Assembly (NCBI RefSeq): GCF_025370755.1
Contig: NZ_JAMXFC010000016.1
Coordinates: 1-64,000, forward strand
Source of the DNA: Laspinema sp. D2d
GTDB taxonomy: Bacteria > Cyanobacteriota > Cyanobacteriia > Cyanobacteriales > Laspinemataceae
Reading direction: 5' to 3'
Length of the DNA: 64,000 nt
In this document: one piece after another, positions 8,714-19,500 of the stretch
Position numbering within the stretch: the stretch's first letter is position 1
How the letters are laid out: each line of letters opens with the position of its first letter
Translations under genes and position numbers: made by a program
Notes under the pieces: model-generated
What the model was told of the DNA's origin: nothing
The model's database searches: none
What the model saw: only the letters and a program-made list of their open reading frames with translations

Positions 8714-9781
8714 ATGTCTAACCCTCCTACATCTGAATCCAATCTGTCCAACTCTCCCGATCGCGTGCCATCTCCAGAGGCTGCTACTTCAGCAACACCC
8801 ATCCCGAGTGCTTCCCCTGAGTCATCCAACCGCAATGCTAGAACTCGGCAGATGTTGGGAATGAAAGGGGCGGATGTCCAGGAAACATCCATTTGGAAGA
8901 TTCGCCTGCAACTGATGAAACCCATCACCTGGATTCCCTTGATTTGGGGTGTGGTGTGTGGGGCGGCAGCTTCCGGTAACTACGAATGGAAGTTAGAGCA
9001 TATTTTAATTGCCGCCGCTTGTATGTTGATGTCTGGCCCTTTGCTGGCAGGCTACACTCAAACCATTAATGATTTCTACGATCGCGATTTAGATGCGATT
9101 AATGAACCCTATCGCCCGATTCCCTCCGGGGCGATCGCCGTCCCGCAAGTGATTAGCCAAATTTGGGTGTTGTTACTCGCCGGGATTGGGGTTGCCTACG
9201 CCCTGGATATCTGGGCGGGTCATGATTTTCCCACCATTACTGCCTTGGCAATCGGGGGTTCTTTCGTTTCTTATATTTATTCGGCCCCCCCGTTGAAACT
9301 GAAGAAAAATGGCTGGTTAGGAAACTATGCCCTCGGTGCCAGTTATATTGCCCTGCCTTGGTGGGCGGGACAAGCCCTATTTGGGGAAATTGGTCCCAAA
9401 ATCATGGTGATCACCCTGATTTACAGTATGGCGGGATTGGGAATTGCCATTGTCAATGACTTTAAAAGCGTGGAAGGGGATAAACAACTGGGTTTGCAAT
9501 CCTTACCTGTGATGTTTGGGGTCGGGACTGCCGCTTGGATCTGTGTTCTGATGATTGATATCTTTCAATTGGGAATCGCGGGATACCTGATTGCGATTCA
9601 CCAAAACCTGTATGCGGCAATCCTGATTTTGCTGGTGATTCCGCAAATTACCTTCCAGGATATGTATTTTCTGCGGAATCCTTTGGAAAATGATGTCAAA
9701 TATCAGGCATCCGCCCAGCCGTTTTTGGTGTTGGGAATGTTGGTAACGGCCCTGGCGATCGGTCATGCCAATATTATTTAG
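8714..9781 (+). CDS. chlG: chlorophyll a synthase (UbiA prenyltransferase family)
   Basis: Esterifies chlorophyllide a with geranylgeranyl or phytyl diphosphate, the last step of chlorophyll synthesis, in the thylakoid membrane. The 355-residue protein has a polar Ser/Pro-rich N terminus of about 60 residues, then a UbiA core with about nine helices. The first Asp-rich motif NDFYDRDLDAINEPYRP and the second DFKSVEGDKQLG are both intact, as in ChlG. The ATG at 8714 gives the expected N-terminal extension. A class A PBP gene follows after 134 bases. Confidence 0.95.
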   Translation: MSNPPTSESNLSNSPDRVPSPEAATSATPIPSASPESSNRNARTRQMLGMKGADVQETSIWKIRLQLMKPITWIPLIWGVVCGAAASGNYEWKLEHILIAAACMLMSGPLLAGYTQTINDFYDRDLDAINEPYRPIPSGAIAVPQVISQIWVLLLAGIGVAYALDIWAGHDFPTITALAIGGSFVSYIYSAPPLKLKKNGWLGNYALGASYIALPWWAGQALFGEIGPKIMVITLIYSMAGLGIAIVNDFKSVEGDKQLGLQSLPVMFGVGTAAWICVLMIDIFQLGIAGYLIAIHQNLYAAILILLVIPQITFQDMYFLRNPLENDVKYQASAQPFLVLGMLVTALAIGHANII

Positions 9782-9936
9782 GGGTCGGCATCATTAAATC
9801 CTAACCCTGGTAAGCTGCCGGAACTGACAGGTTCCGGCTAAGAAATTAACCTCGGTGTATTTTTAGTGCAAATACTGATCCCAAGCTCTAAAATAAAACC
9901 CAATAGGCTCGGTAAGTGGCGGTGAGAGGAGTTGAC

Positions 9937-12156
9937 GTGGCTAATTTTATTTCCAAGCTCAAAAATATCTCCAGGAGATTCGGGAGGGCAACCGGGAGCA
10001 AACCCAAAAAATCGGGGACTTTGCGTCAGCAAAACCCAGGCGATCGCCCCGGGGTTGACCCTTCAAACCCAACCCCTCTTCCCGGGTCTCCCCTCAGTTT
10101 AGCCCCAGGAGAGGGGGGTAGACCGTTGGAACTGGGCAAACCCTCCAAAGCCGGTAAACCTAATAAAAATATTCTATCCACCCTCAAACACCTCTGGGTT
10201 AACCCGGGCGGAAAACCCCTCTATCGTCGTCGCATCTTTTGGGTGGGTTTGGGTGTTGTCGTCGTCAGTAGTACCGCTGGAACCCTCGGCTGGGTTTGGT
10301 GGCGAATCGATCGCAGCTTACCGGATGTCTCAGAAATCTTTACCTTTGTCCGGGATGGAACGTTAACCATTACCACTAAAGACGGTACTATTTTGCAGCA
10401 AATCGGGCCCGCCACTCGGGACAAGCTGAAAATGCAGGACATCCCCCCACCCCTTGTTGAAGCCTTTATTGCTTCGGAAGACAGCCGATTTTATCAACAT
10501 CGGGGATTGGACTATCAAGGGGTCCTGCGGGCAACGGTGGCTAATATCCTGGCTAGAGAGGTGGTTGAAGGGGGCAGCACCATTACCCAACAACTCGCCC
10601 GGATGGTCTTTTTAACTCAAGAACAAACAGCGGGACGCAAAATTCGGGAAGCATTTTTAGCCCGAAAAATTGAGAAAAACATGAGGAAGCAGCAAATCCT
10701 CGAACGCTACCTTAATTATGTTTATCTCGGTTCAGGTGCTTATGGCATAGCGGATGCCGCTTGGGTTTATTTTAGTAAGTCCGTGAATGAACTGACTCTC
10801 AGCGAAATGGCAATGATTGCTGGATTACCCCCGGCACCTTCAGCTTACTCGCCTTTAGTCAATCAAGAAAATGCCCGCATACGCCGCAATATTGTTTTAC
10901 AGCGTATGACTGAACTCGGATACATTACCGCAGAAGCAGCGGATCAAGCGAGAGAACAACCTTTACAGGTACAAGCCAGTGCGCCAAAACGACTCAAAGT
11001 TGAAGCGCCTTATTTTACCTCTTACATTCAGAAAGAATTACCGAAGTTGGTGTCAAAAGAAGCCCTAGAAATGGGTGGATTGACAGTAGAAACCACCATT
11101 GATCTGAAATGGCAGAAAATGGCTGAACAGGTGGTGAAAGAGGCGGCAGAATTGGATGGACCTGCCCAAGGATTTGATCAGGCGGCATTGGTGGCGATCG
11201 CCCCAGATACGGGGGAAATTAAAGTGATGGTGGGAGGGCGATCGTTTGAGGAAAGCGAATTTAATCGCGTCACTCAGGCACAACGGCAACCGGGTTCGAC
11301 CTTTAAAGGGTTTGTTTATGCTGCTGCGATCGCCGCCGGTTGGTCTCCCTACGATGGCTATGAAGATGCCAATTTTAAAGTTGATGGTTACAAACCCCGC
11401 AATTTTGGAGGAAAATATCGCGGCTGGGTTTCTATTGCTGATGCTTTAACCAATTCTATTAATGTCGTCGCAGTCAAAGTGTTAATTGATGTTGGCTTTG
11501 AACCCACCATTGAACTCGCTAAAAACATGGGCATCAAGTCGAAACTTGACCCGATTTATTCGTTAGCCCTGGGTGGCTCTGAAGTCAATTTACTCGAATT
11601 AACTAGCGCCTACGGCACGATCGCTGCTGAAGGAAAATATCACGAACCCCACGGCATCACCCGCATTATTGATCGCCGAGGGGACACCATTTACCAAGGA
11701 AAAACCCAACCCAAACAAGCCTTGGATAAAGAAACCTCTGCCATTGTTACTTGGATGTTAGAACCCGTTGTCCAATATGGTACGGGATCAGCGGCGCAGT
11801 TAGGTAACCGTCCCGTTGCGGGAAAAACCGGCACCTCTGACGAAGCGAGAGACCTTTGGTTTATTGGCTATATTCCTCAATTAGTCACCGGGGTTTGGTT
11901 GGGAAATGATGATAGTTATCCCACCTGGGGAAGCAGCAGTACCGCTGCTTTTACCTGGCGTCAATTCATGGAAAAAGCAGTGGAAGGAATGCCCGTTAAA
12001 GAGTTTCCGGAAATCCCCGAACGCTTAGATGGACGCAAAGAGTTTATCAAAACTAAGCCGGTAATTCCTAATAGTATTTTCTATGGAGATACCACTCCAG
12101 ATAATGCTCAAACGGGTTCTGCCAATGCCGGGGACTACTCTGAAGGATATTACTAA
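9937..12156 (+). CDS. class A penicillin-binding protein (PBP1A-like transglycosylase/transpeptidase)
   Basis: Polymerises lipid II and cross-links peptidoglycan. The frame opens at GTG 9916, but GTG 9937 has AGAGGAG five bases upstream and is the better start. Order: Pro/Gly/Lys-rich cytoplasmic tail, one membrane helix (IFWVGLGVVVVSSTAG, about residues 110-130), GT51 domain with EDSRFYQHRGLDYQGV and GGSTITQQLAR, then the transpeptidase with STFK (QRQPGSTFKGF), SIN (TNSINVVAVK) and KTGT (AGKTGTSDEARD). All catalytic motifs are intact. Length (739 residues) is typical. A hairpin follows the stop. Confidence 0.94.
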   Translation: MANFISKLKNISRRFGRATGSKPKKSGTLRQQNPGDRPGVDPSNPTPLPGSPLSLAPGEGGRPLELGKPSKAGKPNKNILSTLKHLWVNPGGKPLYRRRIFWVGLGVVVVSSTAGTLGWVWWRIDRSLPDVSEIFTFVRDGTLTITTKDGTILQQIGPATRDKLKMQDIPPPLVEAFIASEDSRFYQHRGLDYQGVLRATVANILAREVVEGGSTITQQLARMVFLTQEQTAGRKIREAFLARKIEKNMRKQQILERYLNYVYLGSGAYGIADAAWVYFSKSVNELTLSEMAMIAGLPPAPSAYSPLVNQENARIRRNIVLQRMTELGYITAEAADQAREQPLQVQASAPKRLKVEAPYFTSYIQKELPKLVSKEALEMGGLTVETTIDLKWQKMAEQVVKEAAELDGPAQGFDQAALVAIAPDTGEIKVMVGGRSFEESEFNRVTQAQRQPGSTFKGFVYAAAIAAGWSPYDGYEDANFKVDGYKPRNFGGKYRGWVSIADALTNSINVVAVKVLIDVGFEPTIELAKNMGIKSKLDPIYSLALGGSEVNLLELTSAYGTIAAEGKYHEPHGITRIIDRRGDTIYQGKTQPKQALDKETSAIVTWMLEPVVQYGTGSAAQLGNRPVAGKTGTSDEARDLWFIGYIPQLVTGVWLGNDDSYPTWGSSSTAAFTWRQFMEKAVEGMPVKEFPEIPERLDGRKEFIKTKPVIPNSIFYGDTTPDNAQTGSANAGDYSEGYY

Positions 12157-12181
12157 TTAGGCAGATGAGAATGGAGGAACA

Positions 12182-12212
12182 CCCCAAGGATGTGCTAGAG
12201 TAATCCTTGGGG
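12182..12212 (+). terminator. hairpin after the PBP gene
   Basis: CCCCAAGGAT pairs with ATCCTTGGGG around an 11-base loop, 25 bases past the PBP stop codon. There is no strong T-run, so it may end transcription or only stabilise the mRNA. Confidence 0.55.
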
Positions 12213-12297
12213 TAGGATATGAAACTGAGTTACCATGCTTGCTCTTTTCAACAAAAATTAATGCCTGATTTTCTAAATTAAAAGGAAATTGATTAAT

Positions 12298-13886
12298 ATG
12301 GGTGATTCTATTGACATTGACGACTTGATCAATGATGTAAAAAGAGGGAGAATTAGAATTCCATCATTCCAACGAGGTTTTGTTTGGGATCCCGATCGAG
12401 TTCTTTATTTTATAGATAGTATCTATAAAGGTTTTCCTTTTGGCTCTGTATTAATTTGGACAACTAGAAATCCTTTAAAAACCGAAAAGAATCTTGGTCC
12501 TTATAGACTGCCTGATAATAATCCAGAATATCCCCTAGATTATGTTCTTGATGGGCAACAGAGAATAACCTCTATTTTTGGGGTATTTCAAAATTCTCTT
12601 TTTCCCGAACAAAACGGAAATACTTACTGGACCAATCTATTTTTTGAAATAAATAGTTCTGAATCTGTACCCTTTAAATATTTAGAAGATTTTCAAAATT
12701 ACGATCCACAAAAATATTTTCCACTTAAGTATGTTTTTGACTCCCCCAACCCAAATATAGACAGGCTACAAGAAATTTAGATGAAAGTTTAGCAAGCCAG
12801 ATAGATGATTTAGTCCATCGCTTTAACAGAGCTAAAATTCCTGTAGCACGTTTTGAAAGCGAAGAACCGAAATATGTAGCAACGGTTTTTGAAAGGATTA
12901 ACCGCCAAGGCGTTGAATTAAATATTTTTCAGCTTTTATGTGTATGGAATTGGAGTGAAAATTTTGATTTACAAGATAAGTTTAGAGAAGTTTCTGAAGA
13001 ACTAGAACCATTTGGATTCAAAGAATTAGGGTCAGATTTACTCCTAAAATGCTGCTCGGCAGTAGTAAAGCAAAGTGTCAATCCAGAGGATTTTATTAAA
13101 CTACCTGGAAATGAAGTCAGTATGAATTTTGATACAATTAAAAATGCCATACTTACAGCGATTGATTTTTTAAAAAAGGAACTTAATATTTTTTCTTTAA
13201 AAATGTTGCCTATGGACAACATATTACCTGTTTTAGCGTTATTTTTCGCTTTCTCTGAAAAACAACTCCCGTCCAAATCACATGAGCAATATGAAGCTAT
13301 TAAAAGATGGTTTTGGCGTGCTTGTTTTTCTCAAAGGTATGCAAGGGGAGGGGCTAAAAGCACGTCCGTAGATTTGGCAGAAGTACAAAAAATGAAGGAT
13401 GGAAAACCTCATCAACTTGGAGATTTTGATGTATCCTTAGATAATAGCTTATTTCTTAAAACCCGCTTCAGAATGTCTACAGTAATCACTAATACATTTG
13501 TATTGCTGTTAGCACAAGAAGAACCATTAAACTTTATTCAAGGCACAAAAATTTCATTAGGAGAAGTTTTGTCTCAAGCTAATCGAAAGGAGTTTCATCA
13601 TATTTTCCCAAGAAGTTTTTTAAGCAGTCTGGGCATCTCTGATAATGATATAAATTGCTTGGCGAACCTTTCAATACTTGCTAGGAATGATAACAATAAA
13701 ATCAACGATTCACCCCCCAATGAATATCGTATATCTATGCCCTCCGATCCAATCACATTTCAAAAAATAATGTCAACGCATTTTTGCCCAATCGAACCAT
13801 TTTTAGAGAATGACTATAATCGTTTTTTACAGATCCGAGCTGAATTGCTATTTCAAAAAGCAAAAGAACTCTGCGATATTAAGTAA
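12298..13886 (+). pseudogene. frameshifted DUF262/HNH (GmrSD-like) protein
   Basis: The first part from ATG 12298 (AAAGGAA ribosome site at 12281-12287) encodes a DUF262 N terminus: IPSFQRGFVWDPDRV, YKGFPFGSVLIW and LDYVLDGQQRITSIFG. That frame stops at 12780. Reading resumes one frame over without a gap (LDESLASQIDDLVHRF..., VATVFERINRQGVELN...) to 13886, including EFHHIFPRSFLSS and LARNDNNKIN, an HNH/DUF1524-type nuclease motif. A missing C in the C5 run at 12743-12747 would give one protein of about 530 residues. DUF262 proteins of the GmrSD group are type IV restriction nucleases acting on modified DNA. The region is clearly A+T-rich and probably acquired. It is either a decayed gene or an assembly error. 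Confidence 0.8.
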
Positions 13887-14138
13887 ATTGGTAAAATGCG
13901 GGGATTTTAAGGAATCGGCTGATACATTCATTTTGGTATGCAGTCAGGCTGCATCCTCCCACTCAAGCAAACCTGGTGGAGAGATCGCCCCTCCACCCCC
14001 CAGCAACCTCCCTTCATCGCCAACCCACAAACTATAAGTTTTTCTAATTTTTAAATCTCCCCTAATATTCCTCTTTAGAGGGAGACAGGAGGTTCCCTCT
14101 TGCCGTAAGCTGTAAAGTGTAGTTTGTGAAAAACGCTT

Positions 14139-14333
14139 ATGAATATCTTGATGGAAGTCTCTGCGGCTGCGGGGGCGAGTGCGAACAATTTTCCTGTAAG
14201 TTTTACCTTGGTTTATGTCGTAGGCTTTATTGCGGCAGTGACCCTGGGTTCGATTGCCTGGTATAACTCCAAGCGTCCCCCCGGTTGGGAAGATAAAGAT
14301 CGTCCCGATGTAGTCCCCAAGGTTGATAAGTAA
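14139..14333 (+). CDS. small single-helix thylakoid-type protein, possibly Psb35-like
   Basis: 64 residues: short lumen-type N terminus, one membrane helix (FTLVYVVGFIAAVTLGSIAW, about 22-41), then a conserved basic tail YNSKRPPGWEDKDRPDVVPK. The tail looks like a family found only in cyanobacteria. I think of the photosystem II assembly protein Psb35 (Ssl2148), but I recall its sequence only loosely, so the name is tentative. The start is ATG at 14139. It is convergent with rsmB, with a shared hairpin between them. Confidence 0.7.
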   Translation: MNILMEVSAAAGASANNFPVSFTLVYVVGFIAAVTLGSIAWYNSKRPPGWEDKDRPDVVPKVDK

Positions 14334-14366
14334 AACTTAAGTCAATACCCCCATAATAAAATCTAA

Positions 14367-14397
14367 GTCAGGGCGATCGCCGATTGATCGCCCTGAC
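14367..14397. terminator. bidirectional hairpin between convergent genes
   Basis: GTCAGGGCGATC pairs perfectly with GATCGCCCTGAC around a 7-base loop, between the small membrane protein stop (14333) and the rsmB stop (14399). It contains a HIP1 palindrome. There is no long T-run. Confidence 0.7.
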
Positions 14398-14398
14398 A

Positions 14399-15769
14399 TT
14401 ACTCTGTCTGGTGTTTCCTCAGTCTCACCATGAAAAATCCGTCCATATCATGATGGTGGGGCCAAACGGTGATCCAGCCTTCGGGTTTAGCAAAGTGTGC
14501 GGCAGGGGAATCGGTGGTGGGAGGGTCTATCTCCCAGGTGGGATGATGAGCGAGGAATCCTTGAATCACCTCTTCATTTTCTTTCGGATGAATGGTACAG
14601 GTGGCATAGACGAGGTGACCCCCAGGTTTCACCCAATGGGCGGTTTCTTCGAGTAATTCCCCCTGGAGTTGGGACAGTTCCTGGATATTTTCTGGGGTTT
14701 GACGCCAACGGGCATCGGCGCGACGATGAAGGGTGCCGAGTCCAGAACAAGGGGCGTCTAAGAGGACCCAATCAGCAGTTTGATGAAATTGGGTGAACTT
14801 GCGACTGTCTCCACTCAGGGTTTGAATGGAGTGAAGTTGAAGGCGATCGGCATTTTCTTTAACTTTTTTGAGTCGGGAAGGCGCTTTATCACAAGCCCAA
14901 ATGGTGCCGGTATCTCCCATCATCTCTGCAAGATGGGTGGTTTTTCCTCCGGGGGCGGCACAGGCATCGATCGCCACTTGTCCGGGTTTGACTTCGAGTA
15001 AGGACCCAACTAATTGGGCGCTACTGTCTTGAATTGTCCACCATCCTGCTTGATATCCCGGTAAGTTTTCAATGGCACCGGCACCACTACATAAGCGCAA
15101 GGCTTGGGGTAAATAGGGCAATCTGGCAACTTGAACTCCGGCGGATTGGAAAGCAGTTTCGACTTCTTCGCGGGTGGTTTTTAAGGGATTAATGCGTAAA
15201 TCTAGGGTTGGGGATTGGTTGAACCAGGTACAGAGTTTTTCAGTTTCTGCAACTCCCAGGCGATCGCACCAATGGGCAATTATCCAATCGGGGAAACTAT
15301 GCAAGAGTCCTAATCGGGAGATTTCATCATCAGGAAGCACTAAAGGATCTGTATTTTCCGCTTCAGCTAATCGAATATATTGGCGTAATAATCCATTAAC
15401 AAACCCTGCCAGTCCTTTAAATTTATTGTCTTTGGTTAATTCCACTGTCGTGTTGACAGCAGCAGAAACAGGAATGGTGGAAAGATACCGCAATTGATAT
15501 AATCCTAGATGAAGAATGATGCGAAGGTCATCGGGCTGATGGGCGGATTTCTTTTTAGCGAGTTGGTCGATAATGGCATCTAGGGTTCGCATTCGGCGCA
15601 CACAACCATAGACTAATTCGGTGGCTAATCTGCGATCGCTGGGAATAAGAGCAGATTCTTCCTGCTGTTTGGCTTGTTGCAGCCATTTATCCAGGGCAAT
15701 ATCGGCAAAAACACCCCGACGATGGACATCTCGGAGGGCTAAAAAGGCAATTTGGCGCGGATTAGACAT
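14399..15769 (-). CDS. rsmB: 16S rRNA m5C967 methyltransferase RsmB
   Basis: Adds a methyl group to C967 of 16S rRNA (E. coli numbering) using S-adenosylmethionine. The 456-residue protein has an N-terminal NusB-like helical domain (about 1-145) and a C-terminal Rossmann methyltransferase: DACAAPGGKTTHLAEMM (SAM motif I), DAPCSGLGTLHRR (motif IV Cys) and YATCTIHPKENE (motif VI, catalytic Cys). Both cysteines are present. Length and order are typical. The start is ATG at 15769. It is monocistronic by spacing. Confidence 0.95.
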   Translation of the reverse strand: MSNPRQIAFLALRDVHRRGVFADIALDKWLQQAKQQEESALIPSDRRLATELVYGCVRRMRTLDAIIDQLAKKKSAHQPDDLRIILHLGLYQLRYLSTIPVSAAVNTTVELTKDNKFKGLAGFVNGLLRQYIRLAEAENTDPLVLPDDEISRLGLLHSFPDWIIAHWCDRLGVAETEKLCTWFNQSPTLDLRINPLKTTREEVETAFQSAGVQVARLPYLPQALRLCSGAGAIENLPGYQAGWWTIQDSSAQLVGSLLEVKPGQVAIDACAAPGGKTTHLAEMMGDTGTIWACDKAPSRLKKVKENADRLQLHSIQTLSGDSRKFTQFHQTADWVLLDAPCSGLGTLHRRADARWRQTPENIQELSQLQGELLEETAHWVKPGGHLVYATCTIHPKENEEVIQGFLAHHPTWEIDPPTTDSPAAHFAKPEGWITVWPHHHDMDGFFMVRLRKHQTE

Positions 15770-15956
15770 TTATGATTGAGGGTTGAGAGTCAAGCAGGCA
15801 GTCGCCTTTTATAAAAATTGAGCGAAGATTCTGCTGTTCTAATTTAATGGGTACTCAGAATCAGTCAGACCTAAAATTATAAACGGTTTTGAACTCAGGG
15901 AAGGAAATTTTTTGGGGAATGCCTACTGTCCCGGGTAAAATTAGGATGGGAATTTT

Positions 15957-16448
15957 TTATAATTGATTCAGGCGCGATCGCAACTGTTCTAATTCGGCGT
16001 CAATTTCTGCAAAATCCAGATCCGGGAGGGCGTCTAAATCTTGTTCTAGGTTAGCCGAAGCGAGACTGGCTTGAAACATATCTCGTTCTGATTCTAAGGC
16101 AGCGAGTTGTTGTTCGAGAAGAGTCACAGTAGGAATTAATTCATCAAGTCGTTGTTTGAGTTCTTCTGCCTGTTTGGTGTAGCTTTGTTTGCGGGTTAAA
16201 AGTTCCCGGGCGAGGGGTTCATTTTGCTGTTTTAAGGCAAGTTTAGCAGATTCAACTAATTCATCGACTTGCTGCTGTGCAGTCTGATAGTTACGCCAGA
16301 GGACTTCTTGACTCAAGACAACATTTTGAACGCTTTGCTTGAATTCTTTCAAAGTTTGTTCGAGTTCACGTTGGTAGTCTTTCCGTTGATGTTTCCAATC
16401 GGTGATATTTGACCGAATCAGCCGATTAATGCGATCGCCTAATGCCAT
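15957..16448 (-). CDS. PspA-like coiled-coil protein of unknown function
   Basis: 163 residues, almost all helical coiled coil with heptad-spaced Leu and many Gln and Glu. The opening MALGDRINRLIRSNITDW resembles the N-terminal amphipathic helix of the PspA/Vipp1 (IM30) family, but the protein is shorter and lacks the later PspA helices. It may bind membranes or form rods; function is inferred only. The start is ATG at 16448, and a purine-rich GGAGATGAG lies just upstream on the minus strand. It lies downstream of the hybrid kinase gene in the same direction, with a hairpin between them. Confidence 0.75.
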   Translation of the reverse strand: MALGDRINRLIRSNITDWKHQRKDYQRELEQTLKEFKQSVQNVVLSQEVLWRNYQTAQQQVDELVESAKLALKQQNEPLARELLTRKQSYTKQAEELKQRLDELIPTVTLLEQQLAALESERDMFQASLASANLEQDLDALPDLDFAEIDAELEQLRSRLNQL

Positions 16449-16540
16449 AGTCTCATCTCCTGCTGTAGGTTACGGGGGAAAAGTTTCCTCTATTGTAGCT
16501 TTTAAAATGGCTTCTTGTTCTCTGCAAAAAGCATAAATTA

Positions 16541-16560
16541 GCCCGTCTGCGCGGGCTATA
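16541..16560 (-). terminator. hairpin downstream of the hybrid kinase
   Basis: AGCCCG TCTG CGCGGGCT-type stem just past the kinase stop on the minus strand, followed by an A+T-rich stretch. Confidence 0.55.
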
Positions 16561-16597
16561 TTCTTTTAGTTTCCACTCAATTGGGTAGGAGATGATT

Positions 16598-19500
16598 CTA
16601 AACCGATGTTTTCTGACAAAAATGGTCCTCAAAAAAACATCGGACTTGTTCTAAAATAATCGGCAACTGACTAGCGAGTTCAGCCGTACCTTCCAAGGTT
16701 TGATGACGCGCTAAACTTTCTAATTGAGCCGCGATCGCAGACATGGAGAAAATTCCTACATTACTAGCAGCACTTTTAATTCGATGTGCACAATGCTCAA
16801 CGGTTAGTAAATCTTGCTGCACTAAGGCGTGAGTAATCCCCTCAATATCTTCCGGAATTTTATCAATAAATACCCCCAAAAGTCGCTGTTGTAAAGATAA
16901 ATTTCCTCGGGTTACTTTCAGTAAACGTTCCATATTAACCGGACATTCAGTAAGAGAAAGGGGTAAGGGAGAGGCGGGGTTCAGAGTCAGGAGGCTAGTG
17001 GGAATTGCCGTGGGTTGAATACGAGGAATTTTGAGGGGTGAGGGAACTTGTAGACAGTTATCCGGTCCCGGTTTTTTATGAATCCAACGGCGGATGGCAG
17101 CAGCTAAATCTTCACGTTCGATGGGTTTACTCAGATAATCATCCATCCCAGCATCGAGACATTTTTGGCGATCGCCTCGCATGGCATTCGCGGTCAGTGC
17201 AATTACGATAGTATGTCGTTGTGCTTCCTCCCTGCGGCGCAACTCTTTTGTAGCCGCATACCCATCCATCACCGGCATTTGACAATCCATCAAAACCAAA
17301 TCGTAGGTTTTTTTAGTGAGAAATTCCAATGCTTCTATCCCATTGGTAACGCAATCAGGTTGATACCCTAACATTTCTAACTGACTTAAAATTACCGTTT
17401 GGTTAATCAGGTTATCTTCCGCTACTAAAATATTAATGGCATAAGCTGGGGTAATTTGCGTGTGTAAAGGTCCGAGAGGAGAAGCGTTGGAGGATGGACC
17501 ATTCACCACATTAATCAGGGTATCAAACAATCTTGAAGCCCGGACGGGTTTAAAGAAATAACTGGATACCCCTTTAGATAACAGGGATTCGGCAATGTCT
17601 CTTTGACTTTGATTGGTCATTAAAATGACCTGAGTTTCGGGAAACAGATGAGACTCAAATAGATCACGATTGTAATGCAGGCTTTCTAATAGCTGTAATC
17701 CTTCTTGGGAGGGTAATTGTAAATCTAGTAACAGCACATCATAGGGTTGATTGAGCTTCACGGTTTCTTGCAACGCATTCCAAGCTTCTTTGGCATTCGC
17801 AGCATCATCGGTATGCATTCCCCAGGCTTGGGTTAACTCTCGAACAGACTGACGAATTCGCGGATTATCATCAACCACCAACACCCGTAAACTGGGCAGT
17901 TTACAGTGAGGACTAACCTCTATAGGAGTGAAATGGAGTTGTTTTTTAAACTCCGCCGTAAACCAAAAAGTAGAACCTTCACCGATTTTACTATCAACCC
18001 CAATTTGTCCTCCCATCATTTCTACAAGCTGCTTGCAAATTGCCAAGCCTAAGCCCGTCCCTCCATACTGACGCTTTGTCGAAGCATCGACTTGAGAAAA
18101 GGATTGAAAGAGTTTATTTTGCCCTTCGGGAGAAATGCCAATTCCTGTATCTTTGACACTCAGACGAATGGAAGCCGTTTCTTCTGTTTCTGCGATCGCG
18201 GAGGCTTGGATAATAATTTCCCCGACTTCCGTAAATTTAATGGCATTCCCCACTAAATTCAGTAAAATTTGGCCCAGTCTAACGGGATCCCCCTGTAAAT
18301 TTCGGGTTAAGTTGGGGTCAAACAAGAAACTTAAGTCTAAACCTTTCGCTTCAGCTTGTGCACCTAATAAATCCAGAACTTGTTCGACACTTTCATAGAG
18401 ATTAAAGTCAAACTGTTCTAAGTGCATTTCTCCGGCTTCTAGCTTGGAGAAGTCGAGAATATCATTAATAATGCTGAGTAAATGTTGAGCACTGGCGCGA
18501 ATAGTTTTGGCATAATCGTATTGTTGGGTACTCAGGGGGGTTTCTAATAGCAAGCCAGCCATGCCTAATACGCCATTCATGGGAGTCCGAATTTCATGGC
18601 TCATATTGGCGAGAAATTGAGATTTGAACCGGGCCGATTCTAAGGCGGCTTCCCGGGCTTTTACTAATTCATCAATGCAATCGATCGCAATGGCAATTCC
18701 CCCAATTTCACCTTCTGCTAGATACCAGGGAGAAATTGTCCAGCGAATGTAGGTAGAAGACCCGTCTAATTTTTCCCAAAGGTCTTCCGTAACGGAAACA
18801 ATTTCTCCTTGTAAAGCCCGTTGGTGAGCTTTGCACCAGCGTTCGGGAATATCCGATAAAACTTGATAGTAATTCCGCCCAATTAACGAGGGTTGAGTGC
18901 CATTGTTACTACCCGGGGTTTGAGGTTGCCCAAAAGAGTCTAAACCATGATGAGTTAACCATTGACTGGAATGGGCGAGGTAGCACATTTGGGTATCAAA
19001 CATCGCGATCGCCACGGGTGCGCAATTCACAATCTGTTGTAACTGTTGTCGTTCCCGTTCGATCGCCGTTTCCATCTGCTTGCGATCGCTAATGTCACGC
19101 CACACCACGGCAAATCCATCCCCAAGTTTCGTCGCGCGGATATCAAAAGCTTCCCGGACAGGGGGACGATTTTTTATCCCATTTAAGTCCGGATTTCCCT
19201 CGGTTTCATATAAAATTAATTCTTCATTTAACGGTTCTCCCGTTTGGACAACTTGAGCATATTTACTAAACAAAACGCTTTGGCGCTGATCGGGCATCAC
19301 TTGGCAAAAAGAACAGTCGTGAGTTATTTTATCTCGGCTACAATGACACTGTTGCCGTGCTGAAGCATTAACATATTCCCGCCGAAAATCAATGATTTCA
19401 CCCGCTTCATTTCGGCAGGCAGAATAAATTCCAAAACAGTCCAGCATATTCTCAACAGAGGTTCTAAACCGTTCTTCACTGTGTAACAATTCTTGCTCAA

